Of a stretch of DNA of 64,000 bases, positions 33,440 through 44,416 are shown piece after piece; the first letter of the stretch is position 1; each line of letters opens with the position of its first letter. The translations under genes were made by a program, and so were the position numbers. The notes beneath the pieces are model-generated. The model saw only the letters and a program-made list of their open reading frames with translations. It had not been told where the DNA came from and did not search any database. The stretch comes from Limnephilus marmoratus (Eukaryota; Arthropoda; Insecta; Trichoptera; Limnephilidae), in NCBI GenBank assembly GCA_917880885.1, contig OU862908.1, forward strand, positions 10,576,501-10,640,500, given 5' to 3'.

Positions 33440-33954
33440 GCGACTCTCAACTAAAAATTTGAAACAGATTTTTTTTAAAAACATAAACCTCACATTGGAG
33501 GCACCGAGGAAAAATAATCGCTCAGGGACTTTGTTGGAGAAGTTGTTGGACATCATTGGAGAAGCTGTGTGGAGGGTGTTTTTAGGATAAGGAAGGAAAG
33601 GAAGTTTTGGGTAGGGAAAAGGTAGGTAAAAGTATGAAATGATGGTGGAGAGTCCAGCTGTAGAGATCAAAAGATCTTCCTCTTCCAGTTTCTCCCAATC
33701 CGGCCCGCCACGCAGTAAGTGGACAAAATTATCCGCCACCAAAACCCATGCAGACCTCATCCGTGAACCCGGGAACCCAGGCTCTGTCACCAAACATAGA
33801 GGACCACTTGCGGTGACCAAGTGGCGGGGGTGTTGGTTATCCAATAAATGGTTCCCGGGGCGATGGTACCTAAAACGCCTCCCAAATTGAAAATTTATTA
33901 TAGTACTTGACATAAAAAAATTTAATTTTGCACAATTTTAGTATGAAAGCTCGG
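33440..33954 (-). mobile_element. NL1 3' end, within H+NL1 composite 1
   Basis: Minus-strand NL1: GGGAGGCGTTTTAGGTACC, ATTTATTGGATAACCAACAC, GGCGGATAATTTTGTCCACT, GAGAAACTGGAAGAGG, ACCCTCCACACAGCTTCTCC. A frame of about 160 codons crosses it (33422-33913) but has no known domain and is broken in other copies. The junction to H at about 33955 is the same as in composite 2. Confidence 0.65.
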
Positions 33955-34532
33955 TCAGTATTGGTATACCGCGATGAGTCACTAAACAGAAAAAAAACGA
34001 ATAAAAAATATCGATTACTCGGGCAAGGACAACACTAGTCTACCGATAAAATTCTTTACATCACTAATTCGCATTATATGTATGTATTTGTCAAAACCCA
34101 CGTTCCCCGGCCCCCCTCAGGAGAAATGAGCGAAAGGGACACCTGCACGTCGGGCCGAAAATACCTAAATAAAATCTTCGAAATCGATGTTTTGTATTCC
34201 CCATTTTTCTTCTCCAAAACTGGACGGATTTAAAAATTTTTTTTCACTAACTGTATTAAAAGAAAATATTCTATGTCGGTACGTTTTGCTTTTTTTCAAA
34301 ATACATTGTTTAGTTTGTATACTGAACGTTTTTTGACGGCGTTTAAATTAGGCAATTTTATTCATTTTTGGAAGGTCGTAACTTCTATGAGAAGTAAATT
34401 ATCAAAAAAAACAAAACGTACCGACACGCTAGTGGTCAATATCTATATTATGTAAAAAAAAATTTTGCTCTAGGGTCAAAATCCAGAGAGATAAACGGGG
34501 AATACGTTTGTATAGAAAAGCGCAGCTAGTAT
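33955..34532 (-). repeat. H block, within composite 1
   Basis: Nearly identical to 40170-40778. It contains an internal inverted pair (TGTCGGTACGTTTTG near 34273 and its reverse complement CAAAACGTACCGACA near 34415). On the minus strand it begins AAGAGGAAATACTAGCTGCG after TT at the TTAAGAG junction near 34531. A plus-strand frame of about 60 codons is conserved in both copies but looks non-coding. Function unknown. Confidence 0.6.
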
Positions 34533-34926
34533 TTCCTCTTAAGAGCGCTGCCGGTCGCTGCGAACATTTATGAATAGGTATTTTAAAAAATCTCTTTTAT
34601 TTCACTCTCTGACAGTAGTCAGAATCGCGCTATAGATGTGTGAGTGAATGCAGGCCTTGTGTGTGTGGGCTACGCGCTTCACCCGTGTCGAATTATTATT
34701 TCTGCCGACCACGCATGTTCCAATCTGCAAATGTGTAGAGACAAGACCGCTCGCAGGGGCGTCCTATTGTAAGCGTCCTATGAATATGCTATTATAGCTA
34801 CTTATCGTTGTTGCGCGCACAAAATATCCTGTGGGTATTCTAGAATATTAGGATACATAATAAAAAAAAACCGAAAAAAAAAAATTGGGGACCCATATTT
34901 TTATTTATTTTCATTAATTGTAGAGT
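34533..34926. other. TTAAGAGCG-start segment, family unclear
   Basis: It resembles 29459-29600. Contains a short GC-rich start (GCGCTGCCGGTCGCTGCG). No coding sequence. Confidence 0.35.
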
Positions 34927-36691
34927 TAATAATAATAATAATAATAATTGGATAATTTGTATAGCGCCGTTTTTGTGAAAAATCACCTCAAGGGCGCTTT
35001 ACAATTTATTATAAATCCTAGGCTCTATCTAATTTTATTATTTTCAAATAGATACAGAATCATACTTACCTGCAGGACACTTCCGACAAAACACACTTTA
35101 TTAGAAAGTTTATGCTTATGCTATGGGGAAGATACGACTTTGCACGTGGAGGACATTATATTCAAAACACTGGACATTGCATGAGTTTTACATTTATATT
35201 TATATTTAACAGAAGATTAATGCCAAAGTTGAGTTAATATTTATTTTTAAAGTCTGGAGAATTTTAAGAATTTGCTTTTACACACTTAGTTATTTACAAT
35301 GTTGCGAGCCGTGAAGGCGAAGGTGAAAGTTTTTTTTTAACTTATTGATACGACTGTCTGAAAAGATGAGTTTTAAGTTTAGCTCTAAATTGCGCTGAAT
35401 CTGTGATCATTCTTAACTCGTGTGGCAGTCCATTCCAGGCTTTAGGTCCCGACACTCCGAAAGCACGCTCACCGAATTTAGTATCTGGTGTGCGCTTTGG
35501 TTCCTTCAACCTTCCAATCGCTGATGTTGCTGCTGACCTGAGGGTTGATTGTCGAGAATTGGAATTTTCTGGAATACATATTTCCGATAAGTAAGTCGGA
35601 GCCATTCCGTTAAGAGACTTGAATACCATCCAGCAGAGCTTAAACTGGATTCTCTCGGGGCACTTGAGCCAGTGAAGATTTTTGAGATGCTCAGAAATAT
35701 GGGAATATTTAGATACGCCGGTGATGAGCCTTGCCGCAGCGTTGAAAACAGATTGTAATTTGTTAATTTGATATTTTGGGAGACTAGCATATATTCCGTT
35801 GCAATAATCTAGACGTGAAACAACATACGAATTGACTAGTAATTTAGTTGCCTCTGTGGTCAAGTTTCTCCGTACTGCTTTAATTTGCCTTAATTGAAAG
35901 AACCCCGTGCTTACAGTTCTGTTCACTTGAGTTTTAAGGGAAAAATCAGCGTCCAGATTGACGCCTAGTAGTTTTATGCATGTCTTTGGAGTGATGTCAC
36001 TTCCTGAAATGGTTATTGGGGAGTTATCAATGTTACGCTGTCGTCTACTTGTGGCTGTCCAGAGAAACTCAGTCTTTGCAGGATTCAGTTTCAATCTATT
36101 TGAGGTCATCCAGCGAGTAATTGCTTCTAGACACTCGGTTATGCGAGTTTTAAGACTGTCTATTTCTTCTGGTAAGCAGTAGAAGTAAACTTGCTGGTCA
36201 TCAGCGTAGCAGTGAGATAGAAGACCAAATGATTCGATAATTTTAGCGACATCATTTGTGAAGAGGATGAAGAGAAGTGGGCCCAGAACAGACCCCTGGG
36301 GAACTCCAGATGAAAGGGTTGCATATTTTGATTGTTTTTTCCCCACTTTGACGGCTTGTACGCGGTTGACCAAGTAAGATATCAGCCAGTCCTTTACACC
36401 GCAGTTTAAACCAAAGGATTCTTCTAATCGTTTAATAAGCAAATCATGGTCAATCGTGTCAAAAGCGGCACTCATGTCTAAGACTGAAAGGAGTGCCAGT
36501 TTACCCGACTCGATAGCAAGCGTTATATCCGACAAAACACGTAGTAATCCAGTTTCCGTCGAGTGAAACCTTCTATATGCGGATTGATATTTAGTCAGCA
36601 GTTCATTTGAGTTTAAGTGACATATTATCTGTGAAGCAGTGATTTTTATCTGTGAAGAGTTATTTTTGATACCATGTTTGGGTGAAAACAA
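34927..36691 (-). mobile_element. L2/CR1-type non-LTR retrotransposon, 5' truncated
   Basis: An open frame of about 449 codons (36691 to 35342) encodes most of a reverse transcriptase and its C-terminal thumb region. Visible motifs are FDTI (residues 77-80), GVPQGS (129-134), the catalytic YADD (162-165), NRLKLNPAKTEFL (198-210) and RLDYCN near 285. The motif set and the C-terminal region (HWLKCPERIQFKLCWMVFKS) fit the L2/CR1 group. The 3' UTR carries AAGCGCCCTTGAGGTGATTT and ends in an (ATT)n tail at 34927-34948, as L2 elements do. The N-terminal endonuclease and the first RT blocks are missing, and the nominal start is an artefact of truncation at about 36640-36690. The uninterrupted frame implies a fairly recent insertion, but it cannot be autonomous. 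Confidence 0.85.
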
Positions 36692-36779
36692 GTGGGCTTA
36701 ATATACATTTTTTTATTAAAACCGACAATTTTTTCTTAAATTTTGCATTCAGGATTTTTGTGCGCACTTTTTATGCACA
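36692..36779. other. Short unannotated junction
   Basis: AT-rich spacer between the L2 break point and Rep-3. Confidence 0.3.
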
Positions 36780-37390
36780 TATGATATTTTGTGTAGCAAA
36801 CGTAGGAAAGGCAACTTGACCTTTCTCATAGGACCCATATCCCTCAGGCCTCGGGCATATTTTTTCATAAGGTCGAAATATTTCCGCTTTGCAATAAAAT
36901 CCAAATAAATGGAATATTTCTGATAGTATCCGAAAACTAAAAATTGTTTTTGAAAGGCGATGAAATACGCTTTTAAATTTTGAAATCCGAAATAAACCTT
37001 TGCTTTTCGAATATAAAAATTTTGAACGCACACATAATTTTTTTTAAAATGACTCATCTTACGTTTTTTCTAACTAAAATTACTGATAACGAAAAAAATA
37101 AAAACACGTACATATTTATTACACAAATGTATTGTTAACATTTCCGTCACCTCACTTTTTTATTGTTTCATGTAAAAATAATTAATAGATACAAAATTCC
37201 ATAAGTTTCATAAACTTTGGTTTTATAAAGGTGTACAATTCCATTATTTTGTGGTTAACTTTTGAATTTGAATATAAAGTTTGATATTTTCTCTTTCTCT
37301 TTCGAACACCGTTTAAAACTTATTTCTCAACATAATAGTAAGGGAGACACAAGATCGATATGAGTTGTTCCCAAAGCTAACAAATAGCCG
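36780..37390 (+). repeat. Rep-3, nearly full copy
   Basis: Landmarks in order: CTCAGGCCTCGGGCATATTT, GTCGAAATATTTCCGCTTTG, GATGAAATACGCTTTTAAAT, CTAACTAAAATTACTGATAA, ATATTTATTACACAAATGT, CTTTGGTTTTATAAAGGTGT, AACACCGTTTAAAACTTATT, GAGTTGTTCCCAAAGC. This and 43735-44190 are the least disturbed copies. No open frame, no clear terminal repeat and no target duplication are apparent, so the family remains unclassified. Confidence 0.7.
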
Positions 37391-37866
37391 AGGGGGGGGG
37401 GGGGGGTTAAATTTGGATTTGTGACCAAAACACCCAAATAAATTGAAAATGTATTTTTTTAGCAAAAGGTAGAGAAAATATCTTGTGCTGATAAATATGT
37501 TTTATTTTATTTATTTTTGTTTCAAATTACGAAATATTGGTCTCAAAAAAATGAATTTCGTATGATTTTGGATGCAACTTAATTTTTTGGTAATTTTTTG
37601 ACAGTTAAATAGAAATATTAAAAAATATTTTTGCTTTACCTACTGAGTTAATATTGAAGAAAATATATATATTTTAATATTTAATATAGATGTATAATTG
37701 TACAGTGGAGTTATATAAATTACATATGGTGTACATACATAGGATACGGTTACATACTAAAATATTGTGCACTTGGGAGAAATTCGAAAAATCTAAATAA
37801 AATAGAGGTGAATATAGATTAATAATAAATAGAAAGAATGAGAAAAACAGGTAATTATTTAGTTAA
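37391..37866. other. AT-rich stretch with a poly-G run
   Basis: A run of G at about 37391-37406 directly after Rep-3. The rest is AT-rich with no recognised feature. Confidence 0.4.
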
Positions 37867-38110
37867 TTATTCCTGATGAAGTTTGAGTTTCAGTTTATTG
37901 ATGTCTTTGGTTTTTTTTATTTCAATGGGAAGGTTGTTGAAAAACTTTATTCCTAAATAGATGTAATTGTTTTGCATTAGTTTGGTATTAAATTTTGGTA
38001 TTTTGATGTTATCTTCATATCTTTTTGATTTTAGTTTAAAATTTTTTGATGATATTATCTTTGTAAATTTGAGTAATTGCATTTTTCTTGAAGATATTCT
38101 CTACTCGAGG
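37867..38110 (-). pseudogene. Non-LTR retrotransposon C-terminal fragment
   Basis: A 71-codon minus-strand frame ends in LGIKFFNNLPIEIKKTKDINKLKLKLHQE, the pattern of the last residues of non-LTR reverse transcriptase proteins (compare the ALPDQIKNIKE and KLPLSIKQIKT regions of the copies at 62 and 53 kb). It is a different, more AT-rich lineage. The upstream boundary near 38100-38165 is unclear. Confidence 0.6.
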
Positions 38111-38639
38111 CACCGTGAAATCTGCGAAAAGCGTTTCTGTTGGATAAGTGGAGGGTTTCTTTAGGATTTTTTTTATTTATTTATTTATTGTTTCTTTACA
38201 CTGTAGGTAAAAATGTATACAATACAATTTGTTACCTCACTAGGACAAGCCTGTGTTGAGGTTAACAATAATTATACAAGTTAACAAAATAACACAAAAT
38301 TATACAGATTTTGAAAGAACAATATTGTTGTATTTCTTACAGATTGAGATTATGGGTACCCAGTACCCACTAAACTGATGGCGCTAGGTAGTACATTAAT
38401 GTAGACTTTTAGGGTGACCATAGTTTTGAGATCTGATTCAAAATAAAATAAAGTATTTTTTTGTTTTGTTTTTAAGATTAAGTTGTAAATTATTAGGATT
38501 ACTTTAATGATTAGTTTCTGGATTACTTTGATCGGGGTTAGAATATTGTTGTATGACCCCCCCCCCCCCCCCATGCAATAATTCCATATTGAATTAATGA
38601 CTGGATTAGTGCATAGTATACTCTTTTTAGATTGTTGAG
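38111..38639. other. Retroelement 3' UTR-like remnants
   Basis: 38225-38280 (GTTACCTCACTAGGACAAGC, CTGTGTTGAGGTTAACA) resembles 43065-43110 (CCTCACTAGAACTAACC, GTATCGAGGTAAATAAC), suggesting 3' UTR remnants of related non-LTR elements. A poly-C run sits at about 38557-38572. Confidence 0.4.
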
Positions 38640-38760
38640 ATTATTATTATTTTTTTATATGAGCTCCACACAGGAGGCCCTGAGGAAAATAATTTCTCTG
38701 AGGGCCTAGGTCATCTTTGGGGATGCTGTGTGTATATTATTAAAAAAACATTTCTTTGGG
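38640..38760 (-). mobile_element. NL1 3' terminal fragment
   Basis: GAGCTCCACACAGGAGGCCC and the hairpin region 38676-38706 followed by AGGTCATCTTTGGGGATGCT are the reverse complement of the NL1 3' end. Only about 100 bp is retained. The hairpin stem differs by about one base indel. Confidence 0.65.
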
Positions 38761-39809
38761 TAATTTTAATTTATGTGCGACAAATTTGAGTTAAAAAAAT
38801 AATACGAATTCTTGCACACAAAAAGACTTTTTTTCTCATTTTAATTTTATAATTTATATTTTTTTTATATTTCTGTAGTATATAGGGATTTAATTTTATA
38901 ATTTTATATTTTTTTATATTTCTGTAGTATATGTAGTATATTTTTTTAAATAATTACCATTAATTATAAGTAATGGTCAGAGTTGCCTCTAAAATGATTA
39001 AAAAGATGAATTTTTGAAAAATGGGATATATTTGTCAGATTATTTAGGAAACCGTGGTGAATCAAATGGTGTAAACAAAAAAAAATTTGGTCGAAAACCT
39101 CACATGGGATATTTTGTGAATGCAACGACGATATTTTCTCAAGAGTTTTGAGAATAAATATATATATATTTTTTTTTTTATACGTTATTAATTTATCAAA
39201 AAAAACATTCTTGCATCTATTTATTATATACTTGATGTGGAAAATAACATAGTTACTATATTAAGCCAAATAATGTATATGCGGATATACAATTGGATAT
39301 ATGCATAATAATAATTATACCATAATAAAAAGTCATACAGCTTCATATGTGCTAGAGCTACAAAACTACACTACTTGGATGTTTTTGACCACAAATGTTT
39401 AAAAAACTGGCGTAAAAGTACTAATGACGTGTAAGCCCATAGAAGGGTTCTCGAGAAACACAGAAATGCATTGATTGAAATTGCACAAACGAATTGGTTA
39501 TGGCGACCCAGCTTGAAATGCTGCAAATGGGTCCAATCTTTGTGGCGTCATTTTTAGTTAAATAAGAACAAATAACTTTGTAAAAACAGCTTTATGTAAT
39601 CAATATTATCAACATATTTCGAAAACGGAGTATTCTCTTCGTCAGGATAAGATTAATATTAAAAGACAAACAAGTATAGGCATATGAGAATTATAGACAA
39701 AATATTAAAGGGAGAGATGATTAATTACTTAAAAATATCACAAAATGCAATTATACATATAAAATGAAATATAAAAATTATTTTTAAGTTAAATACCCTT
39801 ATAGTATAG
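38761..39809. other. Unannotated, very AT-rich
   Basis: A short tandem pair at 38843-38940 (TTTAATTTTATAATTTATAT... and ...TTTCTGTAGTATAT). No coding feature. Confidence 0.4.
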
Positions 39810-40778
39810 CAAAGTCATTGGAGAAGCTGTGTAGAGGATATTTTTAATGAAAGGAAGGAGAGGAATTTCTGGGTAGGTAAAAGTATGAAATGATGGTGGA
39901 GAGAGTCCGGCTGTAGAGATCAAAAGATCTCCCACTTCCAGTTTCTCCCAATCCGGCCCGCCACGCAGTAAGTGGACAAAATCATCCGCCACCAAAACCC
40001 ATGCAGACCTTACCCGTGAACCCAGGAACCCATGCTCAGTCACCAAACATAGCGGACCACTTGGGGTGACCAAGTGGCGGGGGTGTTGGTATCCAATAAA
40101 TGGTTCCCGGGGCGATGGTACCTATAACGCCTCCCAAATTAAAAATTTATTATAGTACTTGACATAAACAATTTTAGTATGAAAGCTCGGTCAGTATTGG
40201 TATACCGCGATGAGTCACTGAACAGAAAAAAAAAACGAATAAAAAATATCGATTACTCGGGCAAGGACAACACTAGTCTACCGATAAAATTCGTTACATC
40301 ACTACTTCGCTTTATATGTATTTGTCAACACCCTCGTTCCCCGGCCCCCCCAGGAGAACTGAGCGAAAGGGACACCTGCACGTCGGGCCGAAAATACCTA
40401 AATAAAATCTTCGAAATCGATATTTTGTATTCCCCATTTTTCTTCTCCAAAACTGGACCGAATTTAAATTTTTTTTTCACTAACTGTATTAAAAGAAAAT
40501 ATTCTATGTCGGTACGTTTTGCTTTTTTTCAAAATACATTGTTTAGTTTGTATACTGAACGTTTTTTGACGGCGTTTAAATTAGGCAATTTTATTCATTT
40601 TTGGAAGGTCCTAACTTCTATAAGAAGTAAATTATCAAAAAAAGCAAAACGTACCGACACGCTAGTGGTCGATATCTATATTATGTAAAAAAAAATTTTG
40701 CTCTAGGGTCAAAATCCAGAGAGATAAACGGGGAATACGTTTGTATGGAAAAACGCAGCTAGTATTTCCTCTTAACAT
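39810..40778 (-). repeat. H+NL1 composite, copy 2
   Basis: NL1 (39815-40140) and H (about 40170-40778) in the same order and with the same junction as at 33440-34532. Differences are few. The NL1 tail is shorter on the left and the TTAA-side boundary on the right reads CCTCTTAACATAATA. The shared junction means the two blocks were already joined before duplication or co-mobilised as one unit. Confidence 0.7.
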
Positions 40779-40879
40779 AATAATAAACTTCTATAACAGC
40801 AAAGGTTATTATTTATTATTTAATAGCAAAATACCTTTATACACTGTGTTTCTACCTTCTACCCACCGCTGCAAATGAT

Positions 40880-41284
40880 ATAATATTAAGACCCGGCATT
40901 TATAACATATTTTCCTTGAACACTTTATTTTTTGTTCTTAAAAATTATATGTTATTTTTGAAGATAATATCTATATATTTGCCGAACTATGAATTATATT
41001 TAATTATATGAAATATAATTCATAGTTCGGCAATAAAATAAATTATATTTAATTATATGAAATATAATAAAATATAAATATAAAATATATATTAAATTAT
41101 ATGAAATTCCATCGATAGAAAAATAATCGCAAAATATACATGAAAATTATTTAAAACACATTTTGTTCTGTTATTTAACACGTTATACGTATGAAAAAAT
41201 TCACAGGATATTTTTAAATGCTACTTTAGATATTTGCCGAGAGATTTTTGCTCTTAAACGAGTCATGTTTTACGTCGTACGCGT
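40880..41284. mobile_element. TTAA-B element, truncated
   Basis: CATTTATAACATATTTTCCTT, GAAGATAATATCTATATATT, CATCGATAGAAAAATAATCGC and ATGAAAAAATTCACAG follow TTAA-B order. An AT-rich local amplification of AATTATATTTAATTATATGA expands the middle (40990-41105). The right end is lost at about 41280. Confidence 0.6.
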
Positions 41285-41680
41285 ATAATTTATTGATAAA
41301 TCAAAGGCTTTTGATACAATTAATTAGAGTAAATTACTGGAAACTCTTGAAATGACTAGAAACCTACGTTAATTATTTGTTAATTTCTTTGAAAACGAAA
41401 GATTTGTGTAATTTTTGTGATCATTATAGCAAAAAAAAAACGTTTGTGCAGGCGTACCACAAGGGTCCATACTAGACCCTACCTTGTATAATATTATGTA
41501 TTTCACTGAAATTGATTTTTTCTCGTGTAAAACATTATGTTTATGCTGATTGCTGACGACACTGCATTAGTTATTTACATAAAGATTTATTAATGGAAAG
41601 GATTTATTACTGGTAGGTACTTTATTGCAAATTTACGTTTTTAACACAAATTTGTCGTTCATAAATTAAAAATTCGACCC
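41285..41680 (+). pseudogene. Non-LTR reverse transcriptase palm fragment
   Basis: Broken frames preserve the order of RT motifs: IDKSKAFDTIN near 41300, CAGVPQGSILDP near 41450, and the catalytic A/YADD region as ADDTALVIY near 41557. Stops and frameshifts between them show an old copy. It is a different lineage from the L2-type element at 35-36.7 kb. Neither end of the element is present. Confidence 0.7.
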
Positions 41681-41934
41681 AAGGAAATCTTGTGCGTAAA
41701 ATTTAAGAAAAATTACTCGATTTTGGTGAAAATTTTATGTTAAGTCCATTTTTTTAATAAACAATGTGTCAAATGTAACTCTACAATAAATAAGAAATGT
41801 TAAAAAATAAATTGGTCGCTAATATTCTAAAATAAACATTGGATATTTTGTGCGTGCAACGACTACATACATAATAAAATTAGCAAGAGGGTACCCTAAC
41901 TATTAGGACAAGTATTTTTTTATGTTTATGAATA
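41681..41934. other. Unannotated AT-rich stretch
   Basis: Possibly a further decayed part of the RT relic. Nothing firm. Confidence 0.3.
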
Positions 41935-42130
41935 CCCACAAGCGTGCCAACTGATCCCGTCTGAAGCCAGTGAGATTATGGCATCCCCAATTGGGGTGTG
42001 TTGTGAGGCTAAAAGTAGTAGAGAGGGGAAGGAGATGGGGAAGAGAAAAGCGGGAGGCATTTGGCTATTCAGATCTGGGCACCAAACGCGGCTAAAGCAA
42101 TTTATTTATGGCTTCTCACTGCATATAAAT
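41935..42130 (-). mobile_element. SINE tail fragment, head-to-head with next SINE
   Basis: Reverse complement of the SINE tail: GTCTGAAGCCAGTGAGATTA, GTTGTGAGGCTAAAAGTAG, GAGATGGGGAAGAGAAAAG. The tRNA-like head is missing. It abuts the head of the plus-strand SINE at 42145. Confidence 0.65.
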
Positions 42131-42144
42131 CATAATAATGTAAT

Positions 42145-43050
42145 GACGGCCGGCGTAGTCCAGCGGTAAGGCTCTTGACTCGCACACCGAAGGTCGCGGG
42201 ATCGAATCCCGGCGTGGCAAATAAATTTTATTTGATTAATTTGTGTTATTTCACTATTTATTCATTTAAAATAATATATAGTATATTTGCGGCACGTTCC
42301 AGAGTGGAAGATACTCTCAGTATGGCCCTGGGGCCCTACTCTCTATCTTTCGGTTTCACAAACCCAGCACGTTTGTGGTTTAACCTTCATTAGCGGGCAC
42401 TGTCAACTAAGCGGACACGGTCTATAATTACTGAAATATCTCCGTAAATATACTAAAAATAGAGTTCATATTTTAGGTATTCCTCCGTAATACATTTATG
42501 TATTGAATTAAACAATTACAACATATAAATATTTACTGAGTGTACGGCACCCTCCACCGGAGCGCGAGGAAGTTTTTAGCACGATATGAGGAGGGTGCCG
42601 TACATTCAGTAAATATTTATATGTTGTAATTGTTTAATTCAATACATAAATGTATTACGGAGGAATACCTAAAATATGAACTCTATTTTTAGTATATTTA
42701 CGGAGATATTTCAGTAATTATAGACCGTGTCCGCTTAGTTGACAGTGCCCGCTAATGAAGGTTAAACCACAAACTTGCTTGTGAAACCGAAAGATAGAGA
42801 GTAGGTCCCCTGGTGTAAGACCACCATTCAGAATTGAAACTTTGCTTGAAATGGCATTAGCCGTGTTAGGTGACCAAATCAGAATAGCCAGGTACTTCCC
42901 CACCTTCCTCTTCCCTATCTCCTTCCCCTCTCCACTACTTTCAGCCTCACAACATATCCCAATTGGGGATGCCATAGTCTCACTGGCTTCAGACGGGAGC
43001 AGTTGGGACTCTTGTGCGTTATTCATATAATTTAAAAAAAAAAAAAAAAA
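42145..43050 (+). mobile_element. tRNA-derived SINE split by a foldback
   Basis: Head: GTAGTCCAGCGGTAAGG (box A) and GGGATCGAATCCCGG (box B). Body: GTTCCAGAGTGGAAGATA. After the foldback at 42332-42808 the element resumes with TGGTGTAAGACCACCATTCA and runs through TTGAAATGGCATTAGCC, CTTTCAGCCTCACAACATAT and GGGACTCTTGTGCG to a long A run at 43031-43051. Without the insert it is about 430 bp. The pure A tail points to fairly recent retrotransposition. Confidence 0.75.
42327..42813. mobile_element. 477-bp foldback with near-perfect arms
   Basis: The element (42332-42808) lies between CCTGG repeats (42327-42331, 42809-42813). Ends are GGCCCTACTC and GGACCTACTC. The arms (42332-42555 and 42590-42808) enclose 34 nt. 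From about 42380 inward to 42555 I found a single mismatch to the other arm. The SINE at 2860-3215 has one CCCTGG at the same place and no insert. There is no coding sequence. Confidence 0.85.
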
Positions 43051-43254
43051 AAATTCACATAAAAATCAACCTCACTAGAACTAACCGCCTGTATCGAGGT
43101 AAATAACTTTTTACACATTTTAGTGAAACAATATAAAGTAATCTAATCACATACAAAAATTTTAGGGGGTATTTCACCATCCTCCTCACAGATTATTCAT
43201 ACGGCAACGTACATTTTAGATTAATTATACAGGATTTATTTATTTAAAAAGTCT

Positions 43255-43345
43255 GAGTTTACTATTCGGCACTTGAACCTATGAGCGCCCTTGAGGTGAT
43301 TTTTAACAAAAACGGCGCTATACAAATTTTCCAATTATTATTATG
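43255..43345 (+). mobile_element. L2-type 3' end fragment
   Basis: GAGCGCCCTTGAGGTGATTT, AACAAAAACGGCGCTATACA and ATTATTATT match the 3' end of the L2-type element at 34927-36691. Only about 90 bp is present, a severe 5' truncation. Confidence 0.75.
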
Positions 43346-43618
43346 AATAATGGCTACATATAGGATAAGTTAGCCGAGTTTTTTTTACCACTTGCGAGAA
43401 TTTATTTGTTTATTTATTAATATTTGTAAATATTACAGGAGAAAGAAGAAGTATTTTACATGAGTGGTCAGATGGGTACTTTGAGAGTGCATTACAACTA
43501 TATTTAAACCATAAATAAATCATTATTCCCAAGAAGAAACAAAGTAAATATAACACAACTAGAGTGACACTCTGTTATTAGCCAATGGAACTGACTCGAA
43601 AATACTTAAAATATAAAA

Positions 43619-43700
43619 CTAGCGACTAACCGGCACGCGCTGCAATGCTACTAAAAGAAAGCAACTATTTCTCCCTGTGTGTCCTTTCCCGCCACTAAAT
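43619..43700 (-). mobile_element. Helitron-like 3' fragment
   Basis: CTAGCGACTAACCGGCACGCG and CTCCCTGTGTGTCCTTTCCC match the 3' end of the 23407-23844 family on the minus strand. The rest is lost. Confidence 0.5.
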
Positions 43701-43734
43701 ATATCAATTTAATCAGGCGTTCGGTTTTCGGAAC

Positions 43735-44190
43735 AACTCATATAGGTTTCGAAGAAATCGTTGTATCTCCCTTACTATATCATGGTTAGAAATAGGATCT
43801 TTATGGAGCTCGAAAGAGAAAACACAACTCTTTACGTTCAAATCTAAAAAAATAACGGAAAATAATTAAAATAAACACCTTTATGAAACCAAAGTTTCTC
43901 ACCGCAATTTGAAAAAAAATTAACGATAAGTGATTAAAAAACGATAACGTTTATAATACATTTGCCTAATAAAACGTTGTAATTTTAGATAGAGAAAACG
44001 TAAGGTGAGCCATTTTTAAAACTCTTTTATGTTTTTACAAGTCATTACATAATTTGAAAACGTATTTCATCACCTTTCAAAAATTGTTTTTAGTTTTCGG
44101 ATGCACTCAGAAATATTCTAATAGTTTGGATTTTACTGAAAAGCGGAAATATTCTGACCTTCCGACAAAATAGGCCCGAGGCCCGAGAGG
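43735..44190 (-). repeat. Rep-3, nearly full copy
   Basis: Starts near CAGGCGTTCGGTTTTCGGAA and ends with GACCTTCCGACAAAATAGGC, CCGAGGCCCGAGAGGTTAAT. With 36780-37390 it gives the best view of the outer limits of the family. The two ends share only TCAGGC-like words, too weak to call an inverted repeat. Confidence 0.7.
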
Positions 44191-44353
44191 TTAATAGAAT
44201 TACAACACGCGAAACATGAATCAAACCATACAAACACAATCTGTAGACAGCACAAGATATATCATAACGTCCATCGGAAAATCCATATTACCATATTTGA
44301 TTGGGATTTGTTACAATTCTTTGTTTGGTAAGTACGAATCAGGCAGCCAATCT

Positions 44354-44416
44354 ATCTATCTATGTATCTTCTATCATCTTCTTTCTTTTCTATCTATCTA
44401 TCTATCTATCTATATA
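44354..44416 (+). repeat. (TATC)n microsatellite
   Basis: Runs of TATC/CTAT units immediately upstream of a Helitron-like 5' end. The array probably grew from the TCTAT terminus. Confidence 0.8.

Noticed and set aside
33422..33913. 163-codon protein gene on the minus strand
   Set aside because: The frame lies over the NL1 3' end, is interrupted in the other NL1 copies, and shows no domain.
37391..37406. Homopolymer G and C runs (here, 4338, 14180, 14252, 38557) as functional G-quadruplexes
   Set aside because: Single long runs next to repeat junctions are prone to slippage and assembly error. Only the paired runs in MITE arms seemed worth reporting.
42150..42225. Functional tRNA gene
   Set aside because: Box A and box B are clear, but the acceptor and anticodon arms do not pair well and the block continues into a SINE body with a poly(A) tail.
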